NCBI GenBank assembly: GCA_964645285.1
Contig: CAZYDR010000045.1
Coordinates: 1 to 29,712 of the forward strand
Direction: 5' to 3'
DNA: 29,712 bases
DNA from: JAYZAP01 sp964645285
Lineage (GTDB): Bacteria > Pseudomonadota > Alphaproteobacteria > JAAXGF01
Shown here in pieces: positions 24,519 to 29,712 of the stretch. The notes beneath the pieces are model-generated. The model did not search any database and was not told where the DNA came from. It was given only the letters and a program-made list of their open reading frames with translations. A program made the translations under genes and the position numbers. The first letter of the stretch is position 1; the number at the start of each line of letters is the position of its first letter.

Positions 24519-26228
24519 TCACCGCAGCATGTAGTTGCGATTAAGCGCCACGGTCTCGGCCAACTCCGCTGTCGCCAGGACGCCGTCGGCGAAGACTTCG
24601 AAGGTTTGGTTGTCTACCCGGATGTCCGGGCAGGCATCGTTGTGCAGCATGTCGGCCTTGGTCAGTTTTCGGGTGCCGTGCAGCGGCAGCAGGGGGATGG
24701 CGATGTTGTGGCGCCCGGCAAGGTCCTTATCGATGGCGTGGGGATGGACGAAGGCCGCGCTCAGGGTCGTGGCAGCCGTGCCCGTGGCGCCCCAGCTTGG
24801 TCGCATGGCGACCGGCTCGACCGAGCCGAGGCAGGCCGCCGCGTCGCCCATGGGACCCCACACCATCATGCCGCCCTTGATGATCATGGCCGGCTTGGTG
24901 CCGAAGAACGCCGGATCCCAGAGCACGATGTCGGCCATCTTGCCGGTCTCCAGGGAGCCCACGTAGTCGTCGATGCCGAAGGTGCGCGCGGCGTTAATGG
25001 TGTATTTCGCCAGGTAGCGCAGGATACGGGCGTTGTCGGCGTTGTCGAACGGCTCGCCGGCCAGGGGGCCGCGCTCGCCGCGCATCTTGGAGGCCAGTTG
25101 CCAGGTCCGCGCCACCACCTCGGCGATACGCCCCATGCCTTCCGAATCCGAACCCATCATGGAGATCGCGCCCAAGTCGTGGAGCACATCCTCGGCCGCC
25201 ATGGTGTTGGGTCTGATGCGGCTGCCGGCGAAGGCGACGTCCTCGGGCACGTCGGGGCTCAGCATGTGACACAGCATCATCATGTCGAGATGCTCGTCGA
25301 AGGCATTGTGGGTATAGGGGTTGGTCGGGTTGGTCGACGACGGCAGGCAATGGGCCTCGCCATTGCAGCGGATGATGTCCGGGGCATGGCCGCCGCCGGC
25401 GCCCTCGGTGTGGTACATGTGAATGGCGCGGCCCTTGATGGCCGCCATGGTGTTTTCGTAGAAGCCGGTCTCGTTCATGGTGTCGGCGTGAAGCTGGACC
25501 TGGAAGTCGTAGTCGTCGGCCACCGACAGGCAGGTGTCGATGGACGCCGGCATGGCGCCGATGTCCTCGTGGATCTTGACGCCGATGACGCCGCTTTCCA
25601 GTTGTTCGATGATGGCTTCAGGCTTGTGGGCGCTGCCCCGGCTGAACAGGCCGAAGTTCATGGGGAAGCCCTCGACGCCGCGAAGCATGCGCGAATTGGC
25701 CCAGACGCCGCCGGAATCCACCGACCAGCAGCCAGGGAAACCGCCGCCGATCATGGTGGTCAGGCCGCTGCTCAGGGCATGCCAGACCTCGGTCGGCTGC
25801 AGATAGTGGGAGTGAACGTCGATGCCGCCGGGGGTGGCGATCAGGCCCTGGCAGGTAATCGGCTTGGTCGACGGCCCGACGATCAGGCCGTCATCGACGC
25901 CGGCCATGGTCGCCGGATTGCCGGCCTTGCCGATGCCGGTGATCTTGCCGTCGCGAATGCCCATGTCGGCCTTCACGATACCGAGCACCGGGTCCATGAT
26001 CATGACGTTGTTGAGGATCGTGTCGATGGCGCCGGCGGCGGCGGTATGACCGGCGTTGACCGCCAGGCCGTCACGCATGGTCTTGCCCAGGCCGGTCAGG
26101 CATTCCTCGCCGTAATGGGCGTGGTCGCGCTCGACCCGGGTGATCAGGTTGGTATCGCCAAGGCGCACCCTATCGCCGGTGGTCGGGCCGTACATGGCGG
26201 CATAGTCGCGTTTTGAAATCATCACCAT
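24519..26228 (-). CDS. ureC: Urease alpha subunit (divergent)
   Basis: This is the catalytic nickel subunit, 569 residues, the usual size. All metal and catalytic positions I can place are kept: HxH in GIDVHSHYLQP; the carbamylated Lys218 in GVKIHEDIGA; His in VQLHADT; His residues in MYHTEGAGGGHAPD; the flap Cys-His in MLCHML; and the Asp in MGSDSEGMGR. It converts urea to ammonia and carbamate in the cytosol. It differs from common ureases in places, for example VHSHYLQP instead of the usual THIHFI, so substrate identity should be held with mild caution. The ATG at 26228 lies three bases after the gamma-beta gene stop, preceded by a G-rich site. The nickel-insertion genes ureD, E, F and G are absent from the window and would have to lie elsewhere. 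Confidence 0.93.
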   Translation of the reverse strand: MVMISKRDYAAMYGPTTGDRVRLGDTNLITRVERDHAHYGEECLTGLGKTMRDGLAVNAGHTAAAGAIDTILNNVMIMDPVLGIVKADMGIRDGKITGIGKAGNPATMAGVDDGLIVGPSTKPITCQGLIATPGGIDVHSHYLQPTEVWHALSSGLTTMIGGGFPGCWSVDSGGVWANSRMLRGVEGFPMNFGLFSRGSAHKPEAIIEQLESGVIGVKIHEDIGAMPASIDTCLSVADDYDFQVQLHADTMNETGFYENTMAAIKGRAIHMYHTEGAGGGHAPDIIRCNGEAHCLPSSTNPTNPYTHNAFDEHLDMMMLCHMLSPDVPEDVAFAGSRIRPNTMAAEDVLHDLGAISMMGSDSEGMGRIAEVVARTWQLASKMRGERGPLAGEPFDNADNARILRYLAKYTINAARTFGIDDYVGSLETGKMADIVLWDPAFFGTKPAMIIKGGMMVWGPMGDAAACLGSVEPVAMRPSWGATGTAATTLSAAFVHPHAIDKDLAGRHNIAIPLLPLHGTRKLTKADMLHNDACPDIRVDNQTFEVFADGVLATAELAETVALNRNYMLR

Positions 26229-26231
26229 GGT

Positions 26232-26933
26232 TCAGGCCCCCCTGTAGCCTTGTTCGCGGGCGCGCTGGAGCGCCGCCTGTTTGACCTGATCGGAGAACAC
26301 CAGGCCGTTGGTCAGGTTGTTGAGGCCGGTGATATCGCCGCTGCCGCCGAATTCCACCAGGACGACATTCTTAGTCTCGCCCGGCTCGAAGCGGGCGCAG
26401 AGACCGGCGGGCACGTCGAGGCGCATGCCGAAGGCCCCGGCGCGGTCGAAGTCGAGGGCCTTGTTGGCCTCGAAGAAATGATAGTGGCTGGCCACCTGGA
26501 CCGGCCGGTCGCTGGTGTTGAGCACCGTGAACGTTGCCGTGCGGCGTCCGGCATTGAGCTCGATCTCGCCGTCCTCGATCAACAACTCGCCGGGCCGGGC
26601 CAGGGGCGAGTCCTCGACAACCTCCTTGCCGGGACGGATCGGGTCATGGATCGTCATCATCTTGGCGCCGTCCTCGAAGTGACCCTCGACCAGCAGGATG
26701 GGGATCAGGGTGCGCACGCCAGGCTGTACATCGTCGGTGGTCAACAACGTCGAGCCATGGGCCATCATTTCAGCCAGGGTGCGGCCATCACGGGCGCCCT
26801 CGATCAGTTCGTCGCAGATGTAGGCGACCGTTTCCGGGTGATTAAGCCTGACGCCGCGGGCCTTGCGCCGGCGCGCCAGTTCGGCGGCGGTGAAGATGGT
26901 CAGCCGTTCCATCTCGGTGGGTGTGAGCATCAT
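26232..26933 (-). CDS. ureAB: Fused urease gamma-beta subunit
   Basis: A single polypeptide of 233 residues joins the two small structural subunits. The gamma part (about 1-100) begins MLTPTEMERLTIFTAAELAR and contains RLNHPETVAYICDELIEGARDG. The beta part (about 105-233) has RPGELLIEDGEIELNAGR, DRPVQVASHYHFFEANKALD and RLDVPAGLCARFEPGETK. Such fusion is known in several bacteria, including the Helicobacter small subunit. It assembles with the alpha subunit encoded three bases downstream. The start is secure: a consensus AGGAGG lies seven bases before ATG 26933 (complement of 26941-26946); a second ATG follows immediately. It is the first gene of the urease and sulfotransferase set. No clear promoter is seen in the 130 bases upstream. 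Confidence 0.93.
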   Translation of the reverse strand: MMLTPTEMERLTIFTAAELARRRKARGVRLNHPETVAYICDELIEGARDGRTLAEMMAHGSTLLTTDDVQPGVRTLIPILLVEGHFEDGAKMMTIHDPIRPGKEVVEDSPLARPGELLIEDGEIELNAGRRTATFTVLNTSDRPVQVASHYHFFEANKALDFDRAGAFGMRLDVPAGLCARFEPGETKNVVLVEFGGSGDITGLNNLTNGLVFSDQVKQAALQRAREQGYRGA

Positions 26934-27077
26934 GGCTTGTCCTCCTAATTTACGTCGTCGTTCGGGCGCGTGACCGGTCAGGTGAGTACGGGCGACCGTC
27001 CACAGGGCGGCATTGTTTTGAAGGCGGAATTGTGGTGGACGCCAGGGAGAAAAGGTTACTTCCTTGTCGACTACCTG

Positions 27078-27686
27078 TCACCCTGCGCTGGCGACGTTTT
27101 CCATTGCCGCCTGGCTCTTCAGCCATCTTTCAAAGACCCGCACGGCTGGCCTCGGCACGTCGGGACCGGTTTCAATATTGAACGTTCCGAAATTCTCGTC
27201 CGAGAACAATTCGATCAGTTTCCCGGATCGTATTTACGCCTCGACCCAAGGGCGCATGGTCAAGGTGACTCAGTCGCCGAGGCGCACGGCGTCCATGATC
27301 AGGTTGCCCGGCATATGGGTGATCACCAGCGGCTCGTCCGGCGTAACGCCATTGCGGGAAAACCAGTCGCCGATCTCGTTGGTGCCCAATTCCTTCGGCC
27401 ATGGCAGATCGACGAGCTTTGCCGGGTCAGTGATCTGCCGACCGCCGATCAGAGCAGGCGTCGCCACTACCACGGCATCGGCCGTCAATATCGTGTCCGC
27501 CACCTTGCCCGTCGCGCGGGTGTCGCGGTAGCGGATCGCCATATCGATACCACCCGGTCTTAGCTCCATCACCACACCCGTCGGATTCAGTATCAGCGTC
27601 ACGTCGGGATGGCGCTGCTGAAAAGCCATGAGCCGCGGCATCAACCACTTGACGGCAAAGACAGGCGACATGGTGACCTGAACCGG
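27078..27686 (-). pseudogene. LysR-family regulator remnant (effector domain only, two internal stops)
   Basis: The minus strand encodes a GcvA-like effector domain without its DNA-binding half. It opens PVQVTMSPVFAVKWLMPRL, continues through DMAIRYRDTRATGK and ITHMPGNLIMDAVRLGD, and then meets TGA at 27270-27272. The same frame goes on with VTLTMRPWVEA, meets TAA at 27234-27236, and finishes RSGKLIELFSDENFG to TGA 27078-27080. In relatives the two stop positions would be a small residue before the VTLT strand and an acidic residue after WVEA. The first ninety or so residues, including the helix-turn-helix, are gone; the family sequence starts abruptly at about 27686, where a plus-strand fragment of other origin begins. 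The gene is clearly dead. It may once have regulated the nearby urease genes, but that is a guess from position. Confidence 0.85.
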
Positions 27687-27754
27687 GCGAAGACGTCAGC
27701 CAGTGGCCGGCCGAGGACATCGTCCAGCTCAAGGCGCTCATCAAGGCCGAATAG
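27686..27754 (+). other. Possible C-terminal end of an unrelated gene at the LysR breakpoint
   Basis: From the point where the LysR family sequence stops, the plus strand has 22 codons reading GEDVSQWPAEDIVQLKALIK and ending at TAG 27752-27754. The composition looks like a real amphipathic C-terminal helix. It is preceded in frame by a TGA at 27674. I do not recognise the parent protein. It could be a scrap left by an inversion or deletion, or chance. Confidence 0.3.
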
Positions 27755-27765
27755 AACAGCGCGCC

Positions 27766-27903
27766 TCAAAAGTCGGCGTAGCCGCGCACCAAATGCCGGA
27801 TCCCGACGTGTTTTTCCTGTTCGCCGGACGGGACGATGTCCCACATCCAATGTTCGCCGCCCTCGGGCAGGACGTTGCCGTAGAGCGCGTCTTCCTCGGC
27901 CAT
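27766..27903 (-). CDS. Small hypothetical protein, 45 residues
   Basis: ATG at 27901-27903 (complement) opens 45 codons beginning MAEEDALYGNVLPEGGEHWM and ending HLVRGYADF before TGA 27766-27768. A ribosome-binding-like GAGGCGAGG lies just upstream. I do not recognise it. The residue mix (many charged residues, three Trp/Tyr-containing segments, no membrane segment) looks like real coding sequence. It lies between the tRNA and the LysR breakpoint on the same strand as both, so it may be a genuine small protein or a truncated piece of a larger one. Confidence 0.45.
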   Translation of the reverse strand: MAEEDALYGNVLPEGGEHWMWDIVPSGEQEKHVGIRHLVRGYADF

Positions 27904-27958
27904 TGCAGCCTCGCCTCAAAGGCATTTGAAATATTTTTTCCTTAACCTATTGAAATAA

Positions 27959-28034
27959 TGGTGGGCCCGGCAGGATTCGAACCTGCGACAACACCGTTAT
28001 GAGCGGTGGGTTCTAACCACTGAACTACGGGCCC
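27959..28034 (-). tRNA. tRNA with CAU anticodon, probably tRNA-Ile2 (lysidine type)
   Basis: All arms fold without mismatch: acceptor GGGCCCG with CGGGCCC, D-arm GTTC with GAAC, anticodon arm CACCG-CTCATAA-CGGTG, T-arm GCAGG-TTCGAAT-CCTGC, discriminator A, and an encoded CCA at 27959-27961; total 76 bases. The anticodon is CAU. Initiator tRNA is excluded because the first acceptor pair is G-C. Between elongator Met and Ile2, the GGGCCCG acceptor and the position beside rpoD resemble alphaproteobacterial Ile2, which is modified by TilS to read AUA. Identity is moderately sure. Confidence 0.93.
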
Positions 28035-28079
28035 GGCGGGACCATACCCCAAGCCGTGACCACGGGGAAGCCGGTCCGA

Positions 28080-28685
28080 TTACCCGGCGTCGGCGTAGGG
28101 TGGCTGGGGGTCGTATTCGATGTCGCGCTGGACTTGGCGGGCGAAGTCGGGCTGGTAGAGTTCACCGAGCAGCCACAGCGCCATATCGATGCCGGCCGAG
28201 ACCCCGGCGGCGGAAACCACGTTGCCGTCGCGCACCCAGCGCTGATCGTCGATGACCTCGGCTGCCTCGCCGGCGGCGCGCAACGCCGGGATGGCAGCGT
28301 GGTAGGTGGTTACCCGCTTGTTCCGGGCCGGGCCGGCGGCGACCAGCAGTTCGGCCCCGGTGCAGACCGAGGTGACCCAGCGGCATTGCGCCGCCGTCGT
28401 GGCGATCCAATCGAGTATAGCGGGCTTGGCCAGCACCTCTTCCGTACCACGGCCGCCGGGTACCAGGATGATATCGATGTCGGGCGCGCCGGCGAGATCA
28501 TGGTCGGGCAGAACCCGCAGGCGGTTGGCGCAGGTCACCGACGCGGTGGTCTCGGCGACGGTAAAGCAATCGAGACCCGGCTGGCGGTCGGCGGCGACCC
28601 GAAACACCTCCCAGGGGCCGATGGCGTCGAGCTCCTCGACGCCATCAAACAGCAAGACGGCGATATTGGTGCGTTGGTCGGTCAT
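28080..28685 (-). CDS. DJ-1/PfpI superfamily protein (isonitrile hydratase-like)
   Basis: This is a cytosolic protein of 201 residues with the DJ-1/PfpI fold. It starts NIAVLLFDGVEELDAIGPWE, the usual first strand with its conserved Glu, and has VPGGRGTEE followed by the nucleophile elbow SVCTGAELL (Cys108). Late motifs are VTTYHAA and SAAGVSAGIDMALWLL. This arrangement is typical of the isonitrile hydratase/transcriptional-regulator-like branch that lacks a DNA-binding domain. The actual activity (hydratase, glyoxalase-like or other) is not settled by sequence. The start ATG at 28685 overlaps the stop of the upstream metallo-hydrolase by four bases (ATGA), so the pair is translationally coupled. 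It is followed after about 45 bases by the tRNA. Confidence 0.88.
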   Translation of the reverse strand: MTDQRTNIAVLLFDGVEELDAIGPWEVFRVAADRQPGLDCFTVAETTASVTCANRLRVLPDHDLAGAPDIDIILVPGGRGTEEVLAKPAILDWIATTAAQCRWVTSVCTGAELLVAAGPARNKRVTTYHAAIPALRAAGEAAEVIDDQRWVRDGNVVSAAGVSAGIDMALWLLGELYQPDFARQVQRDIEYDPQPPYADAG

Positions 28686-29572
28686 GACTTTGCAAATCCG
28701 ATCCGCGCGCCATCGTGAACCAGAACGCGCCCGCCGATGTCGTAAGCCATGAGGTCCTCGCCGACGATCACCGGCCCCGCGAAATCCGCCGTGGCTTCGG
28801 CGAGCAGCGCGTCGCGATCACCGGCCGGCGGCACGATGTGGGTCAGCATGAGGGCGCCGACACCGGCCTCGGCGGCGATCTTGCCGACCTCCGACGAGCA
28901 CGTGTGATAGCTCGCCACGGCGGCCCGTCCGGCTTCCGTGCGGACCCCATCGACAGCCGGTATGTCGCGGTGAACAAAGACCTCGTGGAGCAACAGATCA
29001 GCGCCCCTGGCCGCTTCGACCAGGGCATCGCAGCGTCGGGTATCGCCGGAGATCACCAGACGCTCGCCCGGCACTTCGCAGACGAAGCCGAAGGCATGGC
29101 GCACCGGGCGATGATCGACCCGGAAGGCGGAGATGGTCAGGCCGTCCCTATCGAATACCTGTTCGGGGTCGTCGCCGGGCTCGATCTCTTCAACTCCGAT
29201 CTCAAGGGCAGCGATCGACGGCCGTTGCTCATGGGCGATGCGGCGCGCCCGCTCAGACGCCCACAGCGCCATGGTGCCTTCGACAAAGGCGCGCGTACCC
29301 GGCGGGCCGATAACCCGCTGAGGGCGATCACGGCCCTGGTGCCAGCTCGATACCACGAGCTGATAGAAATCGACCAGATGGTCGCTATGGAGATGAGTCA
29401 GCACCAGGGCGTCGATATCGCGCCCGGAGAGCCCGGCTTCGACCAGACGATGGGTGACGCCCGCGCCGCAATCAATCAGCACATGGCGGCCGCCATGGCT
29501 GACCACCTGGGCCGGCCCGTGACGCCCGGTATGGACAACAGGACAACCGGTGCCGAGCAAAGTCAGGCGCAC
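28682..29572 (-). CDS. Metallo-beta-lactamase-fold hydrolase, RNase Z-like
   Basis: This is a 296-residue enzyme of the metallo-beta-lactamase superfamily. The zinc motif LTHLHSDHLVDF (His60, His62, Asp64, His65) is intact. It is followed by SGDTRRCDALVEAARGADLLLHE, whose first five residues carry the bridging Asp, and the late LMLTHIVPP His. The start LTLLGTGCPV and the lack of a substrate-arm insertion place it near RNase Z/arylsulfatase-like members rather than lactamases. Function in tRNA 3'-end processing is possible but not shown; the nearby tRNA encodes its own CCA. The gene begins 24 bases after the end of rpoD and is coupled to the DJ-1/PfpI gene. The substrate is unresolved. Confidence 0.86.
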   Translation of the reverse strand: MRLTLLGTGCPVVHTGRHGPAQVVSHGGRHVLIDCGAGVTHRLVEAGLSGRDIDALVLTHLHSDHLVDFYQLVVSSWHQGRDRPQRVIGPPGTRAFVEGTMALWASERARRIAHEQRPSIAALEIGVEEIEPGDDPEQVFDRDGLTISAFRVDHRPVRHAFGFVCEVPGERLVISGDTRRCDALVEAARGADLLLHEVFVHRDIPAVDGVRTEAGRAAVASYHTCSSEVGKIAAEAGVGALMLTHIVPPAGDRDALLAEATADFAGPVIVGEDLMAYDIGGRVLVHDGARIGFAKS

Positions 29573-29596
29573 GGCTTCGCCCCCGCCGTGATAAGG

Positions 29597-29712
<116 letters not shown>

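Overview
The window reads as GC-rich chromosomal DNA from a heterotrophic alphaproteobacterium, probably marine and perhaps Rhodospirillales-like. The support is the end of rpoD beside a CAU-anticodon tRNA, a GcvA-type LysR regulator, a DUF1127 protein, and a sortase with a VIT/vWA target protein of the type known from marine proteobacteria. No phage, insertion sequence or CRISPR array was seen. Taxonomy is inferred from gene types only.

Left part (1-10258): the start of ettA (minus, cut by the window edge); an EamA exporter; a frameshifted helical protein of unknown function; a Rieske oxygenase gene of the quaternary-amine demethylase type with two in-frame TAG codons; an intact ProX-ProV-ProW betaine uptake operon whose permease is a tandem fusion; a DUF1127 gene interrupted by TAG; and a LysR regulator divergent from it.

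Middle (10259-16047): a structured intergenic region, then a VIT/vWA surface protein with an LPKTA sorting signal, translationally coupled to its sortase. Next come a short-chain dehydrogenase that has lost its C-terminus and runs straight into the ATPase end of a histidine kinase (a deletion scar), an amidohydrolase, and an EamA exporter broken by a frameshift and a TAA.

Right part (16038-29712): a minus-strand operon of two dimethylglycine/sarcosine dehydrogenase-like flavoproteins and a pyrrolysine-free MttB-like methyltransferase; a divergent class III aminotransferase; a minus-strand set of fused urease gamma-beta, urease alpha and a sulfotransferase-like protein; a LysR remnant; a tRNA; a DJ-1/PfpI protein; a metallo-beta-lactamase hydrolase; and the end of rpoD.

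Together the genes suggest uptake of glycine betaine or related methylated amines (ProXVW), stepwise demethylation (Rieske enzyme now apparently broken, MttB-like protein, two flavoproteins with folate-binding C-termini), amino transfer and possibly urea use. About seven loci are broken among otherwise well-preserved genes, which suggests ongoing gene loss (for example host association) or, for the single-base lesions only, sequence error. With pseudogenes counted, no stretch over 300 bases lacks a gene.
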